This document shows positions 1-7,346 of a DNA stretch of 11,099 nucleotides, piece after piece (position 1 is the stretch's first letter; the number at the start of each line of letters is the position of its first letter). The notes beneath the pieces were generated by a model. That model was not told where the DNA came from. It saw nothing but the letters and a program-made list of their open reading frames with translations, and made no database searches. The DNA lies in NCBI GenBank assembly GCA_937891125.1, contig CALAEZ010000299.1, forward strand, positions 1 to 11,099, given 5' to 3'. This stretch comes from an uncultured Treponema sp. Its GTDB lineage: Bacteria; Spirochaetota; Spirochaetia; Treponematales; Treponemataceae. The position numbers were made by a program, and so were the translations under genes.

Positions 1-306
1 AACCATGTTACCGGTAAGGGCATGATAAAGGAGCTTCGCCGCCGCTATCCGCAGTCGAACATCAGTGCAATTGACTTTGACCCAGGTTCAAGCGAAGTAA
101 ACCAGCTGAACCGATTAAAGCTGCTTTTGAGCAACGCGTCGGTTGGAAATCATCCGGACGAAAAGAAAAACGGCAAAATCTGGACGCCAAAGGGCGAAGT
201 AGAGCCAGAAATTCATTACGCAGCAGGCGGCGCGCAGTTCTTTGACGACGACCCGATTGACGCAAAGAATGCAGTGCCGGCAGCTACCGCCGAAGTTGGC
301 GCGTAG
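1..306 (+). CDS. C-terminal fragment of an acyl-CoA dehydratase activase / 2-hydroxyacyl-CoA dehydratase-like protein (5' end outside window)
   Basis: The reading frame is open from base 1 and stops at TAG 304-306, so only the last 101 residues of a longer protein are seen. The ATG at 22 is internal; the residues before it (NHVTGKG) belong to the same protein. The segment with DFDPGSSEVNQLNRLKLLLS resembles, from memory, the extreme C-terminus of very large proteins that combine a BadF/HgdC-type ATPase activase with 2-hydroxyglutaryl-CoA dehydratase-like regions. Such proteins activate or carry out ATP-driven radical dehydration of CoA thioesters, or act as orphan activases, in anaerobes. The last 40 or so residues are charged and probably disordered. 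No catalytic motif (Walker-type ATPase loops, Fe-S cysteines) lies in this fragment, so the family call rests on tail similarity only. The gene reads in the same direction as the next one but is separated from it by 178 bases, so co-transcription is uncertain. Confidence 0.5.
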   Translation, partial: NHVTGKGMIKELRRRYPQSNISAIDFDPGSSEVNQLNRLKLLLSNASVGNHPDEKKNGKIWTPKGEVEPEIHYAAGGAQFFDDDPIDAKNAVPAATAEVGA

Positions 307-332
307 TGCCATTGCCGTGCGTGGTGCGAGTG

Positions 333-359
333 CAAAGGTGCGCTTGCGCCACCGCTTTG
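333..359 (+). other. Imperfect hairpin between the dehydratase-like gene and the envelope cluster
   Basis: GGTG at 337-340 pairs with CACC at 350-353. The inner CG at 341-342 pairs with CG at 347-348 around a CTTG loop, with one bulged C (349). CAAA at 333-336 can pair with TTTG at 356-359 across a two-base bulge. There is no U-tract after it, so it is a weak terminator candidate at best. It sits 27 bases after the stop of the upstream gene. The rest of the 307-484 gap shows no convincing promoter or RNA gene. Confidence 0.25.
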
Positions 360-484
360 GGTGAGTGCGTGTAGCTTTGACTCCTTTGAGGTGCTGCGCC
401 TACTTGGATGGTGGCGCGGAAACGGTGCGGAAACAGCTATTTTTCTTTACCGCTCTCGAGAATCTGCCGATACCTATAAAGGCT

Positions 485-1921
485 ATGAAAGTACGTTTTT
501 TTGCTGTATGCGCAGCTACACTTTTGTGCAGCGCCTGTTTACCGCTCTTTGCTGAATATAATCGCCTCAATGTGCCTGATTCTGCAGAAATTCGCGCAGG
601 CTTAGTCAGCCGCTGGTTTACCGCTCCGCTTGAGCAGGTGCGTGAGACGCGGAGCGAGCTGCATGAAAACAATATCGGCATGACGTTTCAGGTACGCATG
701 GAAGAAACGAGTGCACATTTTGCAATTATCGTCGCTCCGGCTGTAGAGCAGCAGGTAGACGTGTACACCGAAAAGGGCATTGAGCACCGCACGTCAGAAG
801 CATATCCCGGCGATGCGTGCGGCTCCTGGGTGCTGTTCCGGGACAGCGCCAGCGGTCAGCCCATTAGCCTTGTCTGGTACATTACGCAGAATAATGACGT
901 GTATGTGCGCTTTACGACCGACCGCAATACGGCGCGCGCCGACTTTATCATCGACGGCTGTATGGCAAGCCGTGGCGTGCCGACAGGCATTCCGTTTGAA
1001 AAGCTGTACACGCTGTCGCTTGCAGGACTCTTGCGGCTTACAGGAAATACACTTCCGTGGCAGTATGCTGACATTCAACCAGGACAGTATCACGACAGCC
1101 TACAGATGATTGGCGTTATCCGAAAGAATCTGGAGCGCATTGTGCCAACGCCCGATGCTGCGTATGACGAAAATGGAAAGCCGGTAAAAATTTCTGACGG
1201 CAAAAGCCGTACGGTTACTGATGAGGAGCTGCAGGGGCATACACTATCGCTTTCTGACGCCGGCTTTGTGAAATGGATTATTGACGGGCTTGTAGAGCCG
1301 TTAACCGGCAGCGGCACGTATCTTTCTCCGCTTGTTCGCTCGACAGTTGACCTGCATCCTGTTAGCTATGCGGGCATTGTAAACAGTGGTCGAAACGACA
1401 TTGAAGGCGAGGCGACGTATTTCATGCTCGACTGGAACCGCAATCTTTCTGCTGCCCGCTTATCTGCGCAGACAAAAAAGACATATCTCTACAACAACTC
1501 TGGTATGGACGTAACGGTGGAGCCATTTAATGGCGTGCTTTCGCTGCGGGCACAGTCGTCCGCCGGCGAACGTGCAGTAGCAGCGCCAGAGGTGGCTCAG
1601 GTTGTCGGCTTTGTTGAAAATTCTGGCTACCAGATTGCACGATTGCGTGCGCTTTTGTATACGCTTGCAGTTACACAGCCGACGTACTGCTATCTTGCGG
1701 CGGTGCGCCGATTGTATCCTGCAAGCGGCAAAACGCCAGAAATCTACAAGTTTGACCACACGGCAATCATCTTCCCGTATTTTACGCCGCAAGGAATTTT
1801 CCGTTGCGTTGTATTTGAAGATGGTAAAGAAATTGGATTTAGCGAGTTTGTGACAAAATACAAAAACAGCTTTGTCTATCTTTCGCGCGTGCTTGCCTCG
1901 CGTAACTTTTATCCGCAGTAA
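485..1921 (+). CDS. Exported protein of unknown function; C-terminus resembles an NlpC/P60-type papain fold, apparently without the catalytic Cys
   Basis: The protein has 478 residues. It begins with a clear Sec signal peptide: MKVRFF, a hydrophobic core rich in Ala/Leu/Cys, and a probable signal peptidase I site after LFA (residue 23). I place the start at ATG 485 because of this signal peptide. The frame stays open back to a GTG at 365, but the extra 40 residues do not look like protein and would bury the signal. The ribosome site is poor: AAAGG at 478-482 lies only 2 bases before the ATG. The middle has no domain I recognise. Residues 257-269 (SDAGFVKWIIDGL) look like the helix that carries the catalytic Cys in NlpC/P60-like papain folds (xCSGFxxW), but Cys is absent. 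Residues 377-470 (VENSGYQIARLRALLY, then DHTAII with His425, then a GFSEFVTKYKNSFVYLSRV end) fit the rest of such a fold. It may therefore be an inactive binding protein. It is the first gene of the envelope cluster, 30 bases before the TPR gene, and probably acts in the periplasm. Confidence 0.7.
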   Translation: MKVRFFAVCAATLLCSACLPLFAEYNRLNVPDSAEIRAGLVSRWFTAPLEQVRETRSELHENNIGMTFQVRMEETSAHFAIIVAPAVEQQVDVYTEKGIEHRTSEAYPGDACGSWVLFRDSASGQPISLVWYITQNNDVYVRFTTDRNTARADFIIDGCMASRGVPTGIPFEKLYTLSLAGLLRLTGNTLPWQYADIQPGQYHDSLQMIGVIRKNLERIVPTPDAAYDENGKPVKISDGKSRTVTDEELQGHTLSLSDAGFVKWIIDGLVEPLTGSGTYLSPLVRSTVDLHPVSYAGIVNSGRNDIEGEATYFMLDWNRNLSAARLSAQTKKTYLYNNSGMDVTVEPFNGVLSLRAQSSAGERAVAAPEVAQVVGFVENSGYQIARLRALLYTLAVTQPTYCYLAAVRRLYPASGKTPEIYKFDHTAIIFPYFTPQGIFRCVVFEDGKEIGFSEFVTKYKNSFVYLSRVLASRNFYPQ

Positions 1922-1951
1922 AGATTTTATAAAGGAAACTGGAGCAGATTG

Positions 1952-4900
1952 ATGAAAAATGCCGTTCAACGCTGCGTTGCCTGCTGGTGTGTTGCCTCAG
2001 CAATCGCAGTCTTTCCGTTATTTGCAGATACCGCTTCTTCCTCTGCCGCCCTTGACGCTGCCTATGCAAGCAGCTTTTATCCGGGCGTTGTCCGCTATGC
2101 AGACGAGCTTCTGCGCACAAGCCCGAACAGCCCGGTAAGCATGCGCGCGGCAGTCTACAAGGGCGAGGCGCTGTACCGCATGGGGCGTGCAGGCGAGGCG
2201 TTTGACGTGCTCTCTCCGCTTGCTCCTGACAGCGCGGAGCTGCGTGCTGCCCAGAACTACTGGCTTGGGCGCATTTTAAGCGACAGAAAAGATTACGCAC
2301 GCGCGCTTGACTGTTTTTTTAAGAGCGCAAAAGACGCAAAAGACAAAAGCGAGCTTTCTTCGTACTATGCGTATTCGCTTTTATATGCGGCAGACTTGTA
2401 CCGCGCACTTTCTGACGATGAACGTGCGCTTCCGCTCTATGTTTACGTTTCTGAGCACGGCTCGCAGTATGCGCTGAACGATTACGAGCGGGCAATTATT
2501 GCGCTTCTTTCCTGCTACAATGCGGTAAAAGACTACAAACGCGCGCTTGCGCTTTCAAATGCAGTTGACAACGCGCCCTTTACAAGCGAAGGATTAGCGC
2601 GCATCCGGCTCCTGCAGGCAGATGCCTTACAAGAATCTGGCGACTACAAAACGGCCTACACGCTGTACTGCCGCGTGCTTTCTGAAAGTGACTCAGCTCC
2701 GCTTGCCGCAGAGGCAATGCAGAAGGCATATTCGGTTTCAAGCAGCCATAAGCGCGAGGTGGGCGCAGAGCCGGGCGCGGTTCTAAAAGAAGCGCAGAAG
2801 CAGCTTTCAGATTATCCTTCGCTGCTTGCAGAATTCTGGCTGCGCCTTGCGCTTGACGCCTACAATGCAGGGGAACGCGACAAGGCTCTTTCTTATTTTG
2901 ACGAGGCAGAAAACGCTTCCGACGCGGCAAAAGCTTCTGCAAAGGAAGAATCTGAGCGCATTATGGTGACTGTAGCCCTGTACCGCGCAGAACTTGCGCT
3001 TTCAGAAGATTCGGGCGACATTGCCGCGCGCGCAAAAAATGCGCTTTCCGTGCTTGAAAGCAAAACTGGAGCAAAATCCGCTGACATTCCGCAGTCGCTT
3101 TCGGGTGCGGTTTCTTCTACACGCGCGCGCCTGTACGGCTTATGCGCTGACTGGAAAAACTGCGCTTTGCAGGCAGACAGTGCGCTTTCTTCCGGCGACA
3201 GCAGCGTGCTTTTAACGGCCGTGTACTGGAAGGCAGTTGCGCTTTACCAGACCGGACGCTTTAGCGAGGCATGCGCGCTCATTGAAGAAAAACAGGCTTC
3301 TTTTGCGCCGATAGCAAACGACATTGCCATACAGACGCTTTATGCGCGCGCACTTGCTCAAGACGGAAAGACGCATGACGCAGACGTGCTTTTTTACGCG
3401 CTTGGCGAAAAGGGCGCGCTTGATAACGACGGCACGCTTGATTATGCAAAATCGCTTTTAAACGGCGGCTACATGATTAGCGCGTCCACGCAGGCAGGTA
3501 AAGCCACCGGCGCGGAGGCTGACTACCTTTCAGGTCTTGCCGCCTTTAACCGGAAGCAGTGGAAGCTGTCGGCAGAATGCTTCACAAAGAGCCTGAATGC
3601 GAAAAACTCAGCCGGCTCTGGCAGCACAGGTGCAGGCAACGGTACTGCGGGCAGCGGCATTGCCAACACCGGCGCACTTTCTTCTCAATACGTTCCCTAT
3701 GCACGTTTTTACTGCGGCTATGCTCAGTACCGCGCAGGCCTTTACGAAAAAGCCTACAGCTCGCTTACTGCTTTTTTAGCCGATTCAAGCTCGCAGACGC
3801 ACTCACTGCGCTTCCTCGCACTTACAACCGCTGTCCGCGCAAGCGTGCAGTCAGGCTCATACAGCCGCGCCTTTCCGCTTGCAGAAGAAGCTGTCCGCGC
3901 TTCGCAGAACGACACTCAGAAGCAGGAAGCGGTTTTCTTGTGCGCGGGCGTGTATTCTGACGCTCAAAACTACGACAAGGCTCTTTCTACGCTTGCGCCG
4001 TATGCAGCCGGACGCAGTCAGTTTGCCTTTCAATGCCGCTATCAGACGGCGCAGATTCAGACGCTCAAAAAAGATTATGCCGGCGCGGATAAAACTTATG
4101 CCGCCCTTTCTCGCGAAAAAACTGCCGGTGCTCTTGCAGAAGAAGCCGGCTACCGGCGCGGCGAGCTCTGTTATTCTACCGAACGCTATGCAGATTCCAT
4201 TCCGCTGTTTGACGAATACTGCAAGAAATGGGGCGAGCAGGGGCAGTTTTATGATGCCGCGCGCTTTTTTGCCGCAAATGCGCTCGTAAAGACCGGCGAT
4301 ACCGACCGCGCCATTCTGTACTACAAGCAGGTAGACACGCTCCGTGCGCAGAGTCCGTACAAATACAGCGCAGAAAAAGCTCTGATGGAGCTGTACAAAA
4401 ATCAGCGAGATTACAGTGCGGCAATCGGCTATGCGCAAAAGCTGCTTGACGGCTACGGCGAACAGGCGCGTGACGACGGCATTGCCTCTGCCATTGATGA
4501 GCTTAAAAAGCTTGAGCTTGGCTACGATGAGCCGACAGCCGCAAAAGAGCAGGAATATGAGCGGCTTGGAAAAACGCGCACGACTGAAGGCAGAAACGCT
4601 GGCACGGAGCTTGCTTCTCTTTGGGTGACGAGTGCCATCTACCGGCAGCGGGCGGTAACGCTTGCAGAAAACCTGCTTGCCGTGCAGAAGCAGCATCTGC
4701 CGCAGGAAGCTGGCGGAGCGGCTAAAAACGCGCTTTTGATTGCGCGCGCTTACCGCGAGCAGACGGAAAACGCCCGCGCCGCCGACCTGTACCTGCAGGC
4801 AGCAGGCTTTGCCCGTCAGGCAGGTGATGACGCGTCAGCAAGCCAGGCTCTTTACGGCGCGGTTGAAGCCTTTGACGCATGCGGCCGCTATGGAGACGCG

Positions 4901-4987
4901 CGCGCCACCGCGCAGGAGCTGGAAAAGCTGTATCCAAAGAGCCGCTTTGTAGAAGCCGCAAACAAGATTGTAAATCCGGGGGAATAA
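1952..4987 (+). CDS. Periplasmic TPR-repeat protein (1011 aa)
   Basis: A signal peptide (residues 1-25, cleavage likely after PLFA) is followed by an alpha-helical repeat protein that fills the remaining ~985 residues. TPR-like second helices recur throughout, for example YARALDCFFKSA, YKTAYTLYCRVL, RDKALSYFDEA, YEKAYSSLTAFL, YSRAFPLAEEAV, YDKALSTLAPYA, YADSIPLFDEYCKK and DRAILYYKQVD. It ends with ARATAQELEKLYPKSRF, typical of TPR tails. About residues 553-575 are a Gly/Ser/Ala/Thr linker that splits the array into two halves. The start is ATG 1952, with GGAG at 1941-1944 seven bases upstream; a TTG in frame at 1949 is ignored. TPR arrays bind proteins and have no catalytic role. Given the signal peptide and its place between an exported protein and an outer-membrane barrel, a role as periplasmic scaffold or assembly partner is likely, but the partner is not shown by sequence. 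The next gene begins 4 bases after the stop, so the two are almost certainly co-transcribed. Confidence 0.85.
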   Translation: MKNAVQRCVACWCVASAIAVFPLFADTASSSAALDAAYASSFYPGVVRYADELLRTSPNSPVSMRAAVYKGEALYRMGRAGEAFDVLSPLAPDSAELRAAQNYWLGRILSDRKDYARALDCFFKSAKDAKDKSELSSYYAYSLLYAADLYRALSDDERALPLYVYVSEHGSQYALNDYERAIIALLSCYNAVKDYKRALALSNAVDNAPFTSEGLARIRLLQADALQESGDYKTAYTLYCRVLSESDSAPLAAEAMQKAYSVSSSHKREVGAEPGAVLKEAQKQLSDYPSLLAEFWLRLALDAYNAGERDKALSYFDEAENASDAAKASAKEESERIMVTVALYRAELALSEDSGDIAARAKNALSVLESKTGAKSADIPQSLSGAVSSTRARLYGLCADWKNCALQADSALSSGDSSVLLTAVYWKAVALYQTGRFSEACALIEEKQASFAPIANDIAIQTLYARALAQDGKTHDADVLFYALGEKGALDNDGTLDYAKSLLNGGYMISASTQAGKATGAEADYLSGLAAFNRKQWKLSAECFTKSLNAKNSAGSGSTGAGNGTAGSGIANTGALSSQYVPYARFYCGYAQYRAGLYEKAYSSLTAFLADSSSQTHSLRFLALTTAVRASVQSGSYSRAFPLAEEAVRASQNDTQKQEAVFLCAGVYSDAQNYDKALSTLAPYAAGRSQFAFQCRYQTAQIQTLKKDYAGADKTYAALSREKTAGALAEEAGYRRGELCYSTERYADSIPLFDEYCKKWGEQGQFYDAARFFAANALVKTGDTDRAILYYKQVDTLRAQSPYKYSAEKALMELYKNQRDYSAAIGYAQKLLDGYGEQARDDGIASAIDELKKLELGYDEPTAAKEQEYERLGKTRTTEGRNAGTELASLWVTSAIYRQRAVTLAENLLAVQKQHLPQEAGGAAKNALLIARAYREQTENARAADLYLQAAGFARQAGDDASASQALYGAVEAFDACGRYGDARATAQELEKLYPKSRFVEAANKIVNPGE

Positions 4988-4991
4988 GAAT

Positions 4992-6710
4992 ATGAAACGA
5001 ACGATTATGCATGGCCTTCTAGCCGCGCTCTGTCTGGCTCTGGCTTTTCCGCTTGCCGCGCAAAGCGCAGCCGAAGAAAAAATCGAGCTTCCTGATGTGA
5101 CGACCGTCGTCACCGGCGACACGCTTACCGCCGGAAAAGAAGCAATTCCTGACTACAGCTCAGTGCTTCCGACGGCAGAAAGCGGTAAGATTGAGCTTCC
5201 GTCGCTTGAAAAGCCTGAGCCGAAAGCCGCCGCCGCTTCTCCCGTGCAGGCAGCCAGTCAGTCAGGTGAAAAAACGGTGTATGCAGAAGGCGAGCTTGGA
5301 GGCGGCTTTCCGTTCCTGTTTCTGGGCGACTTTGCCATTTACCGCGCAACAGGAAACGCGCCGTTCAGCCTGAGCTTTACGCACCGCAGTGCAGAAGATT
5401 TTGCCGACAATAAGGCGCAGGACGGCTTTTTTGCCCGCACAACCGCAGTCGGCGCGGTGCAGTCGCTCAATACGGAGCGCACGGAAAATTCTTTTTCCGC
5501 CTCTTACGACACCGCCGACTTTGGTCTTCAGTCGCTTTCTACTCCGTATTTTGACATGGTAAATCACACGATTTCGTTAAAAGAAGATTCACGCTTTTCG
5601 CTTCCGTACGGCTGGTTTATTACCGTCGGCACAGACGCAGCCTGGTATAACCGCTACGGCGGCTCAAAATCAGGCAGCAGTGACTATTACGACGCTGACG
5701 GAAACGCAATCAATCTGAATCCGGATGACGTTACTTCGCACACCGTCACGTTTGACCTTTCTCCGCGCTTCGGCTTTGGCTGGCAAAACGACATGTTCAA
5801 GGCAGGTTTTACGGCGCAGTATCAGGCGCAGGGAAATCTGGGCGACGGAAACAATTTTTACAAGTACGACGCGTCCACTTACCGCAATGCAACGCACCGC
5901 GGCGAATTTGGCGTGAATGCGGCAGTCAGCACAAAGCATGCCGTCTTCCGCGGAGATGTTGCGATTGTTGTCGGCTCGGCACTTGGAAAGTCGGCTCTTA
6001 TCGCGCCGTTTACCGTCGGCACAGACCTTTTTATTCCGTATGATGAAGAGACAAACCGCGTCGTAAAGCTTACGCTTGAAGGCGGCTTAGACAGCTATCA
6101 GGCCACGGTGCGCGAATTAGAAAAAATGTACCGCTACAGCTATGCCGCCGTGCTTCCGTCAGAAACGACCGAATGGTACGGAAAGGCAGAAATCTCCGTG
6201 CCGCTTTTTGAATCTCTTTCTGCAAATGCAGACGCAACCTTCCGCAAGACCGCCTTTGAAAACGGCGTATGGCAGGCAGATTATACGGGAAGTCGCGACA
6301 GCACAAGCGCGCTGTATCTGCTTTTGAATGAAGAGCGGACAGATTTGGAGACAAATCTTGGCGTAACATTTGACTGGAACGGCATTTCATACACGGCCGC
6401 GTGGGAAGCGCACTGGCTTGACGTTCCATCTCTTGAAGAAGAGCACGCGCTTTTATTCAGTGCCGCCTACCAGAGTGCAGGCGACCGCTACACGCTTGAA
6501 GCAAGCTATAAGCAGGCTCTCGGAAGCGATGCAGACCTTGCTCCGAACTTAGGCGCGAGCGCAACACTGCGTGCTTCACAAACACTTCGGCTTGCGCTTG
6601 AAGCAAACGATATTGTAAAATTGTGCGCCGCCACAACGCGCGCCTACGCCCACTCTGCCTACAAAGCAGAAAGCGGCAGCATCGCGTTACTTGTAAAGTT
6701 CCAATTCTAA
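4992..6710 (+). CDS. Outer-membrane beta-barrel protein with a TonB-box-like N-terminus
   Basis: The protein has 572 residues. Residues 1-24 are a signal peptide ending in PLAAQ. Residues 25-95 are Ala/Pro/Glu/Lys-rich and probably unstructured; KIELP occurs twice (30-34 and 66-70), and DVTTVVTG at 35-42 resembles the TonB box of TonB-dependent receptors (for example DTLVVTA). From about residue 95 to the end the sequence alternates hydrophobic and polar residues with many aromatics and Gly/Asp/Asn turns, as in a transmembrane beta-barrel. It ends in LLVKFQF; a terminal Phe with alternating aromatics is the usual BAM recognition signal. I see no plug domain between the TonB-box-like stretch and the barrel, so it is not an ordinary TonB-dependent receptor, and it is short for one (those are usually over 600 residues). 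ATG 4992 has GGGGGA at 4978-4983, eight bases upstream. It follows the TPR gene by 4 bases. The substrate is unknown; FadL-like or other porin families are alternatives. Confidence 0.75.
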   Translation: MKRTIMHGLLAALCLALAFPLAAQSAAEEKIELPDVTTVVTGDTLTAGKEAIPDYSSVLPTAESGKIELPSLEKPEPKAAAASPVQAASQSGEKTVYAEGELGGGFPFLFLGDFAIYRATGNAPFSLSFTHRSAEDFADNKAQDGFFARTTAVGAVQSLNTERTENSFSASYDTADFGLQSLSTPYFDMVNHTISLKEDSRFSLPYGWFITVGTDAAWYNRYGGSKSGSSDYYDADGNAINLNPDDVTSHTVTFDLSPRFGFGWQNDMFKAGFTAQYQAQGNLGDGNNFYKYDASTYRNATHRGEFGVNAAVSTKHAVFRGDVAIVVGSALGKSALIAPFTVGTDLFIPYDEETNRVVKLTLEGGLDSYQATVRELEKMYRYSYAAVLPSETTEWYGKAEISVPLFESLSANADATFRKTAFENGVWQADYTGSRDSTSALYLLLNEERTDLETNLGVTFDWNGISYTAAWEAHWLDVPSLEEEHALLFSAAYQSAGDRYTLEASYKQALGSDADLAPNLGASATLRASQTLRLALEANDIVKLCAATTRAYAHSAYKAESGSIALLVKFQF

Positions 6711-6740
6711 TCCAATGCGGAATGAGGAGTGAGGGAAAGG

Positions 6741-6794
6741 CTCTCGCAGATTTCGCAGAAAGGCATGATGATAGAAATCTCTGAATGCAGAGAT
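6741..6794 (+). repeat. Short direct repeat plus 7-bp hairpin upstream of the small membrane protein gene
   Basis: TCGCAGA occurs at 6744-6750 and again at 6753-6759. Then ATCTCTG at 6777-6783 pairs perfectly with CAGAGAT at 6788-6794 around a four-base loop. There is no U-tract, so it is not a typical terminator. The rest of the 6711-6820 gap shows no clear promoter. The segment may be the left border of the AT-rich block, or an attenuating structure between the barrel gene and the downstream genes. Confidence 0.4.
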
Positions 6795-6820
6795 ATTCAA
6801 TCTAAAACCGGAGGATATAA

Positions 6821-7189
6821 ATGATTGAATGGCTAAGAGATAAATTTAGAATGGCAGTAAGTATTTTTTTCATACTTACAGTTTTTATTTCGACGCTTGG
6901 TTGTGGTGTTGCAGGCTTTCTGATTGGGCAAGTATTAAGCAGATATGACAATTATAGCACTATTGGTTGTGTATTAGGACTTGTCATAGGCTTTTTTCTA
7001 GGCATTGTAAGCGGAGTCCTTGCATATGGATTTCTTGCAACCATACTGCATTTAACTGAAACGTGCGATAATATTTTGGAAAAAATGAAGTTGTTACAAA
7101 GAAAAACTGTACTTGAGACCTCATCGTTAGTATCTAGCGAGGATAAGGGTGAGAAAAAAGTTGCAGATGGAATAGATTTGTATAAGTGA
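6821..7189 (+). CDS. Small two-helix inner-membrane protein, unknown function, AT-rich
   Basis: The protein has 122 residues. A short amphipathic N-terminus (MIEWLRDKFR) precedes transmembrane helix 1 (about residues 12-38), a short loop (RYDNYS), and helix 2 (about residues 46-76). Both helices are rich in Gly (GCGVAGFLIG; GLVIGFFLGIVSG), which suggests tight helix packing. A charged tail of about 45 residues probably faces the cytoplasm, along with the N-terminus. The start is well supported: GGAGG at 6810-6814 lies 6 bases before ATG 6821. I recognise no family. A hand count gives about 35% GC, against about 55% in a sampled line of the TPR gene and 45% in a sampled line of exbB, and its codons favour A/T endings unlike its neighbours. 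It separates the barrel gene from exbB and is flanked by repeats on both sides, which suggests it entered this locus later. It could still be an accessory protein of the ExbB/ExbD motor. Confidence 0.7.
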   Translation: MIEWLRDKFRMAVSIFFILTVFISTLGCGVAGFLIGQVLSRYDNYSTIGCVLGLVIGFFLGIVSGVLAYGFLATILHLTETCDNILEKMKLLQRKTVLETSSLVSSEDKGEKKVADGIDLYK

Positions 7190-7201
7190 AATGCGGGGCT
7201 T

Positions 7202-7219
7202 TTAGGGGCTTCCCCCTAA
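7202..7219 (+). repeat. Perfect inverted repeat TTAGGGG-CTTC-CCCCTAA
   Basis: The arms 7202-7208 and 7213-7219 are exact reverse complements around a CTTC loop, starting 13 bases after the stop of the small membrane protein gene. No U-tract follows, so a simple Rho-independent terminator is not supported. Its core (AGGGG...CCCCT) is shared with the two hairpins that follow, which marks the stretch as a composite repeat. Confidence 0.6.
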
Positions 7220-7243
7220 GTCGTGCTGGAAAAGAGATGGGGT

Positions 7244-7298
7244 TTTAGGGGAAGGGAGAAACAACGCTTCGAAGTAGAGGTTTCTCCCTTTCCCTAAA
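7244..7298 (+). repeat. Long inverted repeat, 19-bp stem with a single G.T wobble
   Basis: Left arm 7244-7262 and right arm 7280-7298 pair along 19 bases, with only G7251 opposite T7291 as a wobble. The loop (7263-7279) contains the palindrome CTTCGAAG. The arms are purine-rich on the left (AGGGGAAGGGAGAAAC) and pyrimidine-rich on the right. This is far more structure than chance would give in 55 bases. It would form a very stable RNA hairpin between the small membrane protein gene and exbB. It could be a REP-like or MITE-like repeat, a processing or stability element, or a terminator that works without a U-tract. Confidence 0.65.
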
Positions 7299-7308
7299 TA
7301 AAGAGGGC

Positions 7309-7324
7309 TTGGGGCTTTCCCCAA
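7309..7324 (+). repeat. Inverted repeat TTGGGG-CTTT-CCCCAA just upstream of exbB
   Basis: The arms 7309-7314 and 7319-7324 are exact reverse complements around CTTT. The arm runs into an A-rich stretch (7323-7333) and the exbB ribosome site AGGAG at 7337-7341. Because A, not T, follows on the plus strand it is not a terminator for upstream transcription. Lying 12 bases before the Shine-Dalgarno, it may shape exbB mRNA stability or translation. Confidence 0.5.
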
Positions 7325-7346
7325 AAAAATAAATTTAGGAGTATAT

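Noticed and set aside
377..405. TTGACT at 377-382 as the -35 box of an operon promoter
   Set aside because: At 17-18 bases downstream only CTACTT or TACTTG is found, too far from TATAAT to support a promoter.
365..484. GTG at 365 as the start of the first envelope protein
   Set aside because: It adds 40 residues that hide a clear signal peptide beginning at ATG 485, and it has no ribosome site.
527..541. LCSAC in the first signal peptide read as a lipobox
   Set aside because: Cys occupies the -3 position where Leu/Ile/Val is expected, and a good signal peptidase I site (LFA) follows six residues later.
3857..4696. Minus-strand open frame of 279 codons inside the TPR gene, and a 169-codon one at 1460-1969
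   Set aside because: Both lie opposite well-supported genes, have no recognisable domains, and are explained by the codon bias of the plus-strand genes.
7202..7324. The three GGGG/CCCC hairpins as ordinary Rho-independent terminators
   Set aside because: None is followed by a T-run on either relevant strand, and the last is followed by A's just before the exbB ribosome site.
7195..7330. CRISPR array
   Set aside because: The repeats are inverted hairpins of differing length, without uniform repeat-spacer units or cas genes.
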